Source of the DNA: Adiantum capillus-veneris
Taxonomy: Eukaryota > Streptophyta > Polypodiopsida > Polypodiales > Pteridaceae
Reading direction: 5' to 3'
Assembly: GCA_014529385.2 (NCBI GenBank)
Contig: CM043942.1
Coordinates: 55,116,647 to 55,180,646 of the forward strand
DNA: 64,000 bases
Shown: positions 54,265-64,000 of the stretch, piece by piece
Layout: every line of letters starts with the position of its first letter
Position numbering within the stretch: the first letter of the stretch is position 1
Translations under genes and position numbers: made by a program
The notes under the pieces: generated by a model
Told to the model about the DNA's origin: nothing
Database searches by the model: none
Seen by the model: the letters and a program-made list of their open reading frames with translations, nothing else

Positions 54265-55619
54265 TGGGATGCAGCGATTTTTGCTAGTATGTAGATCTGT
54301 TTGAATGTGGTCATGGTACGTATGATACTGTACATGAGACTATGGGCTCGCTGTAGAGTGATGAGGACTTTTTTTGGTTCTGATGATGTTCAGTGATGCG
54401 TAATGATTTATGTTGAGGACAGGTAGTCCTCAGGGTACATTATGCAGGTTGTGTAGAGAGGATACAAAATGTAAAAGCCTGGTTGCAGGTGTTTACTGTT
54501 AATCCAATGAGCTGTTTATTGTCTGAGTGCTTGAAGCTATATACCTGGATGGTTATATGGGACTCTGTGCTGCTTACTTGCTGCTGTCTGCTCTCTAGGA
54601 TATAGTTTCTCAATGCCTGATAACAAAGGCTGTTTATTTTAATTATGTGTTTAGTTCTTGTTGTTTTTAACCATGCCGGACTATGTACTGTTTGCTGAAC
54701 ACTTTGAGGGCATTATACGGAGGTGTATTATACGCATATGATTGTGAAAGTTGGTGTGTTGGTTTATGATCTTTTAGTGTGTATGGTAATAGGTTATGTA
54801 GTCATACAAGGACACACACACATGTATCTATACATATGTGACACTTTGAATCCCATTTTACCTCGAAAACTTCCTCTAGCTCAGTTGTGGTGTGTATGTA
54901 TGAGGATTCAAATATGAAATTTGAGCTTGAATTTTGATTTTGATGCTCAAACAAGAGTTACTAGATTTCAAGTCTTCTTGTAAACAATTTCAAGGTTTGT
55001 CACTAACATCACATATTTTTCAACAAAAATAATTTCCTGCACCTATACAGCATGCACTAGATGTCTTGCAAGAGTCAAAATCCTCTTCATGTGAAAATGC
55101 TTGTTTGGCGAGCTAACCATTCAGGTGTGTGTGGTTTGTTGAAACATCTGCCAACTAATACCATTATAAAGTAAGCTCTTGTTTACTCCCCCCTTTGTCC
55201 TCGTTTACTTTTCAGCATTCGACTTCCTCAGTCGCCCCTGCTTTTGTGCCCGCACTTCCTCGTCCATAAGTGACACTGAGGAAGTCAAGGGATCGACGAT
55301 GGGAGTGTAATCCGCTGTTGATGCATCCCATCGGAAAAAAGAACAACCTGTATGACAGATAGGTTTGGTGTGAGCAAGTATGTGGCCCGGTTTAAAATAC
55401 ATTACCGGTTTTTGGCAGACATTGGCCACTGTCACCAAGCTGCCTTAGGTTTATGGTTTTCATTTGAATGGAGGAGCTACATGAAGTTTTCGTGGACCTG
55501 GGTAATAGAGACACATAGGCCAAGAATAGAGACACATAGGCCTAGCCACTCATTGCAATAAAACTCTAAGCATCTACGAAAAAGGGGGGCTCTCCATCAT
55601 CCGCGCACACAAAGCCTCA
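54265..55619. other. non-coding gap
   Basis: GT-rich, likely 3' transcribed or intergenic sequence of the upstream gene to about 54700, then nothing recognisable. A minus-strand frame at 55438-55205 (77 codons, with CHTGCSFFRWD) is protein-like but has no other support. Confidence 0.45.
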
Positions 55620-56330
55620 ATCTCTATTTCTATGGATGGCATCTCTCTGAATGAAATCACATGGATACAAAGCAAGGGAATCTCTCTAGTTGCAATCACT
55701 TATCCTTACTCTAGGTCCCCTTTTTTTCATCGTGTGTGTGAAGAATCAATCTCTATTTTCGATGGATGGTTTCTCTTGGAAGGCAATCACCTACACTTGC
55801 ATCTTATAGGCATGTGGCATTATGCAAGATGCTAATGCTACCCGTCAAAATTAATGATGATATTGTTTGCTAGGGGCTATTGCAAAGAAACTATGTTTTG
55901 GTACTGCCTAGGTCGACATGTTTGCCAAATATGTACTTTAGAAAGCACAAAAAGTGCTTGAGGAGGTTCCTCTGAGGGGTTCTATCTTGACGCACACCAA
56001 TTGCAAGATATTCCCAACAAGGGTATGACTCCTTTTAATAGATGCAAAACGAGGGCGCCTCTCTAGTTGCAATCACCTATGCATGCATCTTGAAGGGATG
56101 TGCTAGTATGCAAGATGTTGATTTGGGCAAAAGAATTGAGGATGATATTGTTAGTTAGGGGTTGTTGATAAAGAATGACGTGCTTGGAAATGCCTTGACT
56201 GACATGTTTATTAAGTGTGGTAAACTTTAAAAATCACAACAAGTGCTTGAGGATCTTCTTATTTGGAACATCGTCTCTTGGAATGCAATGATTGCGGGAT
56301 GTTGTAGAAAGAGGAGGGGAGAAGAGGAGA
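55620..56330 (+). pseudogene. pentatricopeptide-repeat (PPR) protein pseudogene
   Basis: Two decayed rounds of the PPR cycle. The better one, about 56060-56295, reads VAITYACILKGCASMQDVDL, GKRIEDDIV, a stop, LLIKNDVLGNALTDMFIKCG and NIVSWNAMIAGC. The earlier, 55640-56025, has TYTCIL, AKKLCFGTA and KAQKVLEEVPLRG in shifted frames. The phrases ACILKGC, LGNAL.DM..KCG and VSWNAMIAG are PPR hallmarks. Intact members bind organellar RNA for editing or processing. Stops and shifts show it is dead. Confidence 0.7.
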
Positions 56331-56760
56331 AGTGTGTGTGTTAGGAGCAAGAGAAAGAAGGCATGGGGCCATCCAAGGAGGGGGGAGGCCTCATGTGTAG
56401 AGTTACGAATACGGCATGAGATTGATTTTTATTTTATTTTTTGGGGGGTGGGGGATATTCCTACCTATTGGACTTTTTTAAAGATAGAGCCTGTAGTAGG
56501 TGCACCATTAGTACGTCAGTAAGTTGCTCCAATTTTGAAGTGCATTTTATTAGGAGGAATCTTAAAAGATACCCTCTTTGTGATCAAAGTGAAAAAGTAG
56601 AGGCCTACTAGGTGTCATAGGCAGATGGCAAGCAACTTGTGGTAGGTGGACGGTGAGGGAAATTTTACAAAGGAGGCAGGTGGCAGTGCACAAGAGGACA
56701 TAGCTGGCAGCAAAGGCGAGATAGCTACCACGTGACCAAAAGTAGAGCGCGAGAGCAGAT
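56331..56760. other. unassigned spacer
   Basis: No gene recognised. It joins the PPR relic to a gypsy relic. A plus-strand frame at 56292-56522 is composition-driven and unsupported. Confidence 0.4.
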
Positions 56761-57240
56761 GGAGATTTTTTAAGAGAAGAGTGTATTTGGAAAGGGCTCT
56801 TGAAGATGACATATATATTCCTGAACCTTTCTCGAAGGAAGCATTAGATCCATTGTAATGGACTCATATTCTAGAAACCTTAGATGTGTGTGCTATCTCA
56901 GATGGTCCCACAACAAAATTCTATGATAAGGATGGATATGATGTGGTTTTGTGTTTTATGGTCAATACAATCCTAGGAAAGGTTTCCTCAGAACATCCCA
57001 GGGGTGATAGATTGATCAAACAAGAGGTTGAAGAGTTCTATGACTCTTCGAGCATTTTGCACGAGAGGAAGACGTAGACAATGAATGCTCTGATAACTTG
57101 AGTGACCAAGAAGAAACGATAGTAGACATCCGGTTTTACAAATTTTCAACCAAAAACCTAAACGTCTATTTTGAAGATCCATTTTTTGTACTTATCGTAG
57201 ATATGGTGATGCCATGGAATTATATGAGAGTCTTTATGAG
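56761..57240 (+). pseudogene. gypsy relic of the B family (protease-distal region)
   Basis: Plus strand reads RVYLERALEDDIYIPEPFSKEALDP, LETLDVCAISDGPTTKFYDKDGYDVV and EEFYDSS. This lines up with element B's LERVIEDMDYIPEPFPEEVLEP, LATLDVCAVADAPTTNFCGENGYDVV and DEFYDF. One TAA interrupts it, and later sequence (57100-57240) is no longer alignable. It shows the W-[IV]-P-K element belongs to a repeated family. Confidence 0.75.
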
Positions 57241-58049
57241 TTTAGTTTGTGGCCTTTTTAGCTTGGTATGTTAGGCACATGTACATGTGGGTCAAGTCAC
57301 CCAGCTAGTAGGTCAGCCGATTATAGGGGCAAGTGTGTGCAGTTTGAATTTTTTTTATATGCCCCTATCTATGTATATGAGATGTGAGTTTTAAGCAAGC
57401 ACTGTGGTATCTTATAATCAAATTTTGTAGTTTTTTTGTCGTTATAATTCTTTTGCCCTCAACTAACTTCTCTCTATGTAGTAGTGCTATATAGCCTGTT
57501 GTTTGCATCAATTTTTCACATAGTAATGCATAGATTCAAACATTGACATCTTCAAAAAAATTGTTGTAAAAAAATTAGAAATTTTTTTAACCTTGAAAGC
57601 ATCCCTTTTGGATTTGTTCTTTAGAAGCTATAGTATGTTCCCTGCAGGGTACATGATATGGTAGCCTACATGCAATTTGATCTAGAGCAAGTTGTGAAAG
57701 CTTACATGCTTTGTGACATATGTAAAATTTGAAATTATGGTTTTTCAAAATGGAGAAGATCTTTTTTTCAAGTGCATTGGTTGGTATGTGGTGTAAATCC
57801 ATGCTAGGGAAGGTGCTTCTTCCTAGTTTCCATGGTGGTCTTCTAAGTTGGCATATGCTTGTAAATTCCCACGGGATCACTTGTCTTTGACTTGTGGTTT
57901 TGTGGAGTTATTTTGATATGGTTTGTGGTGATGAATTTTCATATTGAGGACTATTGGGATACATTGTTGTAGAGGTGCCCCTTGTTCTTGTTTTCTTAAC
58001 AATGTTTTGATGCCCTCCACCGCAAAACTCTTTCACGTGACCTTCAAGT
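57241..58049. other. unassigned sequence
   Basis: AT-rich DNA without a supported frame. Short repeats of 'ttttttttaac' type only; it may be the diverged untranslated part of either flanking retroelement relic. Confidence 0.4.
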
Positions 58050-58910
58050 TATAGGTTTTGATTGATGTGATAGCAGAATTTCCAAATTTTTATGGTAATG
58101 TAGGCGAGGATGTTGATGCATTCATTGAAAAGATGGAGTTTTCTTGTTTGATTACAAATCAAGAAGATCCATTGGTTATGTTGAATATATATATACTTTT
58201 TGCTTGAAAGAGAATGCAAGGACATGGTACAATGAATATAAATTGTAGTTGAAATCATCTCGATCTCCATGGTGATTACTGACAATGCAATTAAGAAGGA
58301 TTTTCTTGAGAGGTTTAAGAAGGTGAGGATCTAGAGAAGGTAGGTATTTGTGTCAAGAGCCTTATGCAAGGTGAACATGAAACAATGGATATGCATGTGA
58401 GGTAGTTTAATGAGTTATGGAGAAAATATTGTAATGTTTTAAGAAATGGGTCCTCCTCTTATGCTTGAATTGACCATGTTTATGCGAATCTTAAGGGCTG
58501 ATTTGAGATTCAAAGTTGAGCTAAAAAGGTGGCTTACATTTGAGGATGTAGTAAAGGTTGCAAAGCATGAGGAATGGACACTAGAGAGATTGAGAGGGCT
58601 TGGATTGCATGTGATGTGAAGCCAAAGGTTTCTCCATGCATTGATGTATATACAAAGAGAGCCTCTAATTCAATATTATATCATGGTGTTTCTCTTGCAA
58701 AAGAACAACAAGCATATAATGAGGAGAAAGATGTTAAGAAGAATGTACAAATCATGTCATCCTTGTTGTCTTTTCCACTTAATGGTGCTTCACATGGCAA
58801 AGATGATGTTTCGATGGATGTGAAAATGAATGGAAAGGAAAAGAATGAAATTAGTGAAGTTCCAAAAAGGATCACGATGAGAATCAAGATATGGATACCA
58901 TAAATGTCAT
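58050..58910 (+). pseudogene. retroelement gag relic J
   Basis: Broken plus-strand frames read VGEDVDAFIEKMEFSCLITN, LKENARTWYNEYK, FLERFKKV and ELWRKYCNVL (58075-58450), a retrotransposon gag core pattern. The downstream frame 58574-58903 opens MDTREIERAWIACDVKPKVS and is open for 109 codons. Many stops and shifts. Its lineage cannot be decided from these pieces. Confidence 0.55.
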
Positions 58911-59768
58911 GTCTACTAATATGCACGTGCATTGGAAGAGGAGCTTGTATGATGCTAAAGTGGATATAGATTGTCCCTCTCCTTTATGTTTTAGTTGAAA
59001 AGGACTTGCACATCAACAAAGCTTTTCATGTGCAAGAGGATTATACCCAAGAAGAGGCTTCTCAAGTATATTGTATGGTTGGTTCTACGACAAAAAAATG
59101 ATGCTGCTATTGAACATGCTGTGGACCTTGTAATGAGGAGACTATCCATAAGTAATTTCATGATTCTATCTATGATGATGTAGGTATCCATGCTGTCAAT
59201 GATGAAGTGCATAAGATGGTTCTTGAGGCTATGTGGGAAGCCATGGAAATGTAATTTGATGCGTAATGATAATATGGTTCATGGTAACTTTCTAGATCCT
59301 CTTTTGCTAAGGAGATTAAGCTATGTGTAGAAGATGTCTTACCTTTAAGCTGGACACTTTTGAAATGAATGAATTTTTTTAATGGGTGAAGAATATGATT
59401 TGGTTATGCATAAGTATATGATGATGCTTGATGAAAAGGTTGATGCCATTTTTAGGGGATGGTAAAGGATGATGTACATGATATGATGAGTGAGGAGACT
59501 TTATATATGGTATTTGTGAATACTATATTTCCAAGGGGAAATAGATGGCATATATATTCCATGGTTTGAGGTCGGAAACATTAACTTGGGTGCTTTAACT
59601 TTATGAAGTTGTAGCATGTGTTTTATGGCCATTTGATCTAGGTGACCATAAATTGTTTGCTACTAATGAGCATGAATGTTCTAGTAGGCTTTGGGGGTTG
59701 GCAAACATGTTGCGTGCATTTTAATATGCGAGCTTCTATTTTTGTGCAGCCTACCTTGATCACAAAAC

Positions 59769-59868
<100 letters not shown>

Positions 59869-60202
59869 AGTCCCAAAATGGCACCTCATGCAAAGCTTGA
59901 AAAATGGCATCACTTTTTATTTAAGAGTGAAAGAGAGAAGTTTTGTTGATTCTTCAAAATGTGTAGCACCTATTGGATCAAACAAAAATAAATTCAATCA
60001 ATAATAAGATGGCCATCCCTTTGAAAATCCAAGTCAAAGCTCTACCTCATGCGACACACTTGCTATTCTGTGCCCTCATCCCCACCTTGCACACACACAG
60101 GTGGAGAGGTGCCTCCCCCAAACCCTATCCTTGCAACCTCTTTGTCCCAAAACTCTTCCCTCGTGGAGACACATATTGCGCCCTCTCCTTGGCCCCACCT
60201 TG

Positions 60203-60210
60203 CACACACA

Positions 60211-60293
<83 letters not shown>
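60203..60293. repeat. compound (CA)n-(GA)n microsatellite
   Basis: About 5 CA units followed directly by about 40 GA units. Confidence 0.95.
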
Positions 60294-60296
<3 letters not shown>

Positions 60297-61192
60297 AGCA
60301 CCGGGAATAGAAAAAGAGGCAGAGGCTTTGATCAGGCGAGAGGGAGAGAGAATCTACTAAAGTATCTTTGATTTTCTCTTTTTTTTGGTTGTGGTGCAAA
60401 CATACTACAATCCACATATTCCTATTAGACAAATTTTTGCAGATTCAATTTGTGTGCAAGTCTTATTTTATTCAATCGCACTCTGTAGCAATGGCTCACA
60501 ATTGAGCTCAAAACCTTGAATGTTAGACAAAGACACTAGCCTAAACCATTGTAGCGCAAGAGGGGCATGCCTAGTATATGAGCCTTGCATGATTAAAAGA
60601 AATCACACTACACCTGCACCACCGCATGGCAGTCTCCTCATTCATGCAGCCTCCATGTTTGTGCAACCTCCTTTGCCACTTGCCTCCCTCACCAGGGCTA
60701 CCACTTGTCATCACTTTGCCTTTTTCTATTTCATCCAAATGCATGTATCTTCCAAGATATTTTCTAATAAACCAATTCCCAAAATTTGAACCACATAACT
60801 ATGTGCTTTTTCATAAGCAAGTTAATAATGAGGATACAAGCTTGTCAATACCACTTTGTGATTAATACAAGTTTACAATAGATATAGATACTTGGATTTG
60901 TTGATGTTAGATACACCTTACAACAAATCGACATGGTTAACTCTTTAGACTTGGAATTGTTAATCCTAGTCTTTACACTAGAGGTAAGACTCTACTGCTA
61001 CAAGTCATGACCACAATCACTTTGGAGGGATGTATATGACCAACATTCTCCCAAAATGTTGATGATGATTAGGATGACAATTGGTAATGTATTTTCCCCT
61101 CTCACTCTAGCCCACCTTCTTCATTCCAACCACTACCTCTTCTTCTAAGGACAATCAGAATCATTCTCTGCTTGGCTCATAATAAGGTTCTT

Positions 61193-61194
<2 letters not shown>

Positions 61195-61231
<37 letters not shown>
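61195..61231. repeat. (CT)n microsatellite
   Basis: Perfect CT run of about 18 units. Confidence 0.95.
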
Positions 61232-61233
<2 letters not shown>

Positions 61234-61384
61234 GAAGAGTTTCAATCATAATAGATTGCATAATATTAATAATGTCTCCCTACCTCTATATCATGCTTGT
61301 GTCACACTAGAGACAACTAGAGACTAGGGCATATCACCATCCTTTATTATATGGGGACAAACTATGTGGAACCTTGGACATGCA

Positions 61385-61535
61385 AGAAAGAGGAGGAGTG
61401 CATAACTTGGTGGTTGTCATTAGTCCCATTGACAACACAATTATCTTGAAAAGACAAGAGAGGAGGAGGGCATAACTTGGTGGTTTTCAGTAGTGCCATT
61501 GACAACATACTTGAGTTTGAAAAGGCAAGAGAGGA
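61385..61535. repeat. 70-bp tandem duplication
   Basis: The phrases 'gcataacttggtggtt' and 'gccattgacaaca' recur 70 bp apart (61400 and 61470), each unit ending in gaaaaggcaagagaggaggagg-like purine sequence; a third unit is only begun. Confidence 0.85.
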
Positions 61536-61660
61536 GGAGGAGAGGAGGAGATAGATGTTGTCAATAGGGTAGTGAAACAATGGGTACAATGGCTACACAA
61601 GATTCTATGCAGGGGTAGTTGCATCCATGTCATGGGACAACCATGGATGTTAACCCAAAA

Positions 61661-62022
61661 TGTCGGGAACTCAATTTTTGTTGAAGATGATGAAACAGGA
61701 AACGGAAGGAAGATAGCAACTCAGAGTAGGAAGAAGATGGAGAAGGAGAAGACAATGAAACAGGAAACAGAAGGAAGATAGCAACTTAGAGTAGGAAGAA
61801 GATGGAGAAGGAGAAGACACAGAGCTTGCGTACGAGATCTCTGTAGTCTATCTCTCTGTATTAGAATAATAGAGTATTTACAAACTCTGAGCTACAAAGC
61901 TTATATGAGACCCTAAGAGATAAGGTGTCCTTTCACACCAGATGTCTAGGGGGGAAAAACCAGTGGGACAAAAGTGCCCCTAGTGAAGCGCGTATACACA
62001 CTAACACTACTACATGTCTACA
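61661..62022 (-). repeat. 3' LTR of Copia-2
   Basis: 362 bp, TGTCGGGAAC...ATGTCTACA (plus strand), with TG...CA ends. A polypurine tract (minus strand ACAGGGGGGATT) adjoins at 62023-62034. It contains a 65-bp tandem duplication (61691-61820), so the inherited LTR may be shorter in other copies. Confidence 0.8.
61691..61820. repeat. 65-bp tandem duplication inside the Copia-2 LTR
   Basis: Copies 61691-61755 and 61756-61820 begin tgaaacaggaaac and end gagaaggagaagac. Differences are few (cggaagg/cagaagg; actcag/acttag). Purine-rich on the plus strand. Confidence 0.9.
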
Positions 62023-62049
62023 AATCCCCCCTGTAGTGATAGTGTGAAT

Positions 62050-62465
62050 CCGTACAAGGTAGCAGATCATCATGTGTATGAGAGTAAGCCCAAAGCTTTT
62101 CGGAAAGCTTCAAACTTTTCTCGTGATAACGCCTTCGTAAATAGATGTGCAATGTTATCCTATGTAGGACAGTAAGTTAGTGTGATCTCCCTTGCATGTA
62201 GCCTTTCCCTGACATAATGGTAGTGAACCTCTATGTGCTTTGTTCTTGCATGAAATACTAGATTCCTTGCAACTGCCATAGCACTCTGACTGTCAGTGAA
62301 AATGGTAGTGTGTGTCCGTTGACACTCACAAAGATTTGCCAATAACCTGCGTATCCATACACAATCAACTATTGTCGTGAAAGCTGCCTTGTACTTAGCT
62401 TCACAAGTTGATGTAGCCATTGTGGGTTGCTTCTTGCTTAGCCAAGATATACATGCATTTCCCAA
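62050..62465 (-). pseudogene. copia RNase H (Copia-2)
   Basis: Reads WLSKKQPTMATSTCEAKYKA, IFTDSQSAMAVARNLVFHAR, TKHIEVHYHYVRERLHA and TLTYCPT before a TAG (CAG-like position). Homology then continues with IAHLFTKALSREKFEAFR to about 62070. The catalytic E (CEAKY) and D (TDSQS) are present. Confidence 0.85.
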
Positions 62466-62492
62466 GAAAAAACAATTCCCACTTGTGGAATG

Positions 62493-62870
62493 TCATGTGT
62501 CAAAATCACCAGCCCAATCTGAATCGCTGTAACCAAGAAGCTGCATAGAACTGTGCTTTCCATACATATCCCCCCTTGGAAAGAACATGGAAAGATTAGG
62601 GGTACCTGAAAGGTAACGAAGTATGCGCTTCACAGCCTGCCAATGATGCATACCTGGGCTGTGCATAAATCTGCTTTCTTGTGAAACCCCAAATTGAATG
62701 TCTGGACGAGTGTTGCCTGCCAAATATATCAAGCAACCAACCACTGCTGCGTAAGTATATACATCAAAAGGTTCTCCAGCATCGTGCATGCTCAACTTTG
62801 ATCCAGTTTCTACGGGTGTAGAGATTGGTTTACAATTTTTCATACCAAACTTGTCCAAAATTTTATGCAA
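62493..62870 (-). pseudogene. copia RT thumb and connection (Copia-2)
   Basis: Reads KFGMKNCKPISTPVETGSKL, YLAGNTRPDIQFGVSQESRF, WQAVKRILRYLSGTPNLSMF and GYSDSDWAGDFDT, which is the start of RNase H. Separated from the RT core by a TAG at about 62880 and from the next segment by a stop or deletion near 62490. Confidence 0.85.
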
Positions 62871-62879
62871 ATATTTTGC

Positions 62880-63530
62880 CTACAACATGTATATGCCATC
62901 CTCTGATTGTACAAACTGAATACCCAAGTAATAATGTAGCAAACCAAGATCAGACATCTCAAAGGTTTTTCTCAAAGCATATTTAAACGCTTCAATTTCA
63001 TCTGTAGTATTGCCTGTAAGAAGCATATCATGCACATAAAGTGTTAGCATAATGAGAACTCTATCTCTCTTTTTGACATACAAAGTACTTTTTGTTGGAC
63101 TATTCTGAAATCCCTGGCCAATCAAATAAGTATGTATCTTCTCATACCATGCTCTTGGAGCCTGTTTGAGACCATACAAAGCTTTACGCAATCTACATAC
63201 CTTTTGCTCTTGACCTTTTACAACAAAACCACTTGGTTGACTTACATAAACTTCTTCCTGCAAATCACCATTCAAAAAAGCAATTTTGATATCCAACTGA
63301 TGCACTTTCCAACCATGATGAGCAGCAATTGCAACTAGTGATCTAATTGTGGACGCACGAGAAGTAGGAGCAAAGGTTTCATCATATTCTATGCCTTTCT
63401 GTTGCGCATAGCCTTTTGACACAAGCTTTGATTTGTATCTTTCAACAGTACCATCTTGTTTCCTTTTTACCTTAAATACCCACTTTGTACCAATAGGCTT
63501 TTTACCTGTAGGCAAGTCCATAGATCCCAT
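62880..63530 (-). CDS. copia RT core with altered catalytic box (Copia-2)
   Basis: 216 open codons: KPIGTKWVFKVKRKQDGTVE, KSKLVSKGYAQQKGIEYDET, the motif A Asp in HQLDIKIAFLNGDLQEEVYV and ALYGLKQAPRAWYEKI. The catalytic box reads LYVHDMLLTG where YVDD is expected (GAT to CAT), then SDLGLLHYYLGIQFV. The frame follows the linker at 63530 with one change of frame. With the first of the paired aspartates replaced by histidine the enzyme should not polymerise DNA, although the rest of the fold is undamaged. Confidence 0.87.
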   Translation of the reverse strand: MGSMDLPTGKKPIGTKWVFKVKRKQDGTVERYKSKLVSKGYAQQKGIEYDETFAPTSRASTIRSLVAIAAHHGWKVHQLDIKIAFLNGDLQEEVYVSQPSGFVVKGQEQKVCRLRKALYGLKQAPRAWYEKIHTYLIGQGFQNSPTKSTLYVKKRDRVLIMLTLYVHDMLLTGNTTDEIEAFKYALRKTFEMSDLGLLHYYLGIQFVQSEDGIYML

Positions 63531-64000
63531 GTATGATTCTTATGAATAGAATCAATTTCTTGCTGCATAGCATCTTTCCACCGAAAAAACCCTAAAGCTT
63601 GTTCAAATGAATCAGGCTCATCTGCATCACAAAGAGTGCTAAAGCAAGCCAAATCTACTTGCTCTCTGCCAAAAGTAGTACCATCACGTGTTTTTCGTGG
63701 TAACGGTGCATCCAACTTGCTATCCTGCAAAGTTTTTTGAACCCATTTAGGCAAGGTTCTTTCTTCCCTGAGAACTTCTTGCTCTTCACACACAATTTCC
63801 TCTACATCATGAGGTGTCACATGCTGATCAAAAGATTGATCAAGATTATCAACCTATTGTGATTCTTGATTCTCCACAAAAGAAGGAAGCAAACCTTCAA
63901 ATACATCATGTGTCTGCATATGAGGTACATCAAAAGCAACCATAGGTTGAGCAGTAGTTTCTGCAAAAATTACATCACGACTTTCAAAAATCTTGTTTGT
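63467..64000 (-). pseudogene. copia integrase-RT linker (Copia-2)
   Basis: At the window edge the integrase end is seen (TNKIFESRDVIFAE). Then an acidic linker (EEIVCEEQEVLREERTLPKW; one TAG near 63855) and the RT entry DSFEQALGFFRWKDAMQQEI, then HKNHTWDLW. The frame shifts near 63500 into the RT core. Confidence 0.8.

Larger units (their letters stand above)
61661..64000 (-). mobile_element. Ty1/copia element Copia-2, 3' part, continues past the window
   Basis: Minus-strand order: integrase end and linker (64000-63530), RT (63530-62493), RNase H (62465-62050), polypurine tract and 3' LTR (61661-62022). The element is separate from Copia-1 and G: its LTR, polypurine tract and RT sequence differ. 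Gag, protease, most of integrase and the 5' LTR lie beyond the window. Confidence 0.88.

Noticed and set aside
55205-55438. Possible GRF-type zinc finger (GCSFFRWD) on the minus strand
   Set aside because: Only the tail resembles the family; the leading cysteine pair and glycine-arginine motif are absent.

Overview
This is a stretch of nuclear DNA from a land plant, about three quarters of it nested and decayed LTR retrotransposons. The evidence is: chromovirus-type Ty3/gypsy elements, Ty1/copia elements primed by initiator tRNA-Met, short (~82 bp) introns, a telo-box-like leader, and a broken pentatricopeptide-repeat (PPR) gene. The wording of the PPR relic and the very long (GA)n/(CT)n/(TA)n tracts fit a seed-free plant such as a fern; that is a weak inference. 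There is no prokaryotic gene, rRNA, tRNA gene or CRISPR array.

Layout. 1-4550: non-coding, with microsatellites and small tandem duplications. 4551-28475: a pile of minus-strand Ty3/gypsy elements. Chromovirus A (4551-7775: 3' LTR, chromodomain, integrase) abuts element D (7819-~15312: 3' LTR, integrase, RNase H, RT, protease, gag, cut off in gag). D is joined to the cut 3' LTR of chromovirus C, and C's LTR is split by element B (16116-25940, target duplication CTTGG). B has gag and protease but no visible RT, RNase H or integrase; a lysine-rich protein with repeated W-[IV]-P-K motifs stands there instead, and its long leader carries seven copies of a 24-bp palindrome. C resumes at 25946 and stops inside RT near 28475. 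28476-31773: a possible host gene with a coiled-coil exon and an intact 186-codon exon, an unrecognised broken minus-strand gene, and a 128-bp duplication. 31774-37059: a complete copia element (Copia-1) with nearly identical LTRs but badly broken coding sequence. 37416-39421: two gypsy gag relics in opposite orientation.

39422-51190: a broken copia element (G), opened twice. One opening is a solo chromovirus LTR (39536-41171, target duplication ACCAC). The other is a complete minus-strand chromovirus (E, 42290-50942), which itself carries a foreign solo LTR (43952-44689, target duplication CTTTT). 51191-52600: 3' end of a LINE. 52666-53160: a MITE-like element with ~75-bp inverted repeats. 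53255-54035: the best host-gene candidate, a two-exon gene for a basic, coiled-coil protein of about 232 residues, followed by three exact-period 80-bp repeats. 55620-58900: PPR pseudogene, a plus-strand relic of the B family, and another gag relic. 58900-61660: microsatellites and short duplications. 61661-64000: 3' LTR and RT/RNase H of a minus-strand copia element (Copia-2) that runs out of the window.

How it works together: the window is a record of successive insertions, solo-LTR formation and deletions, dated relative to one another by nesting. The features most worth following are B's palindrome array and W-[IV]-P-K protein, the LTR/coding age mismatch in Copia-1 and B, and the two host-gene candidates.
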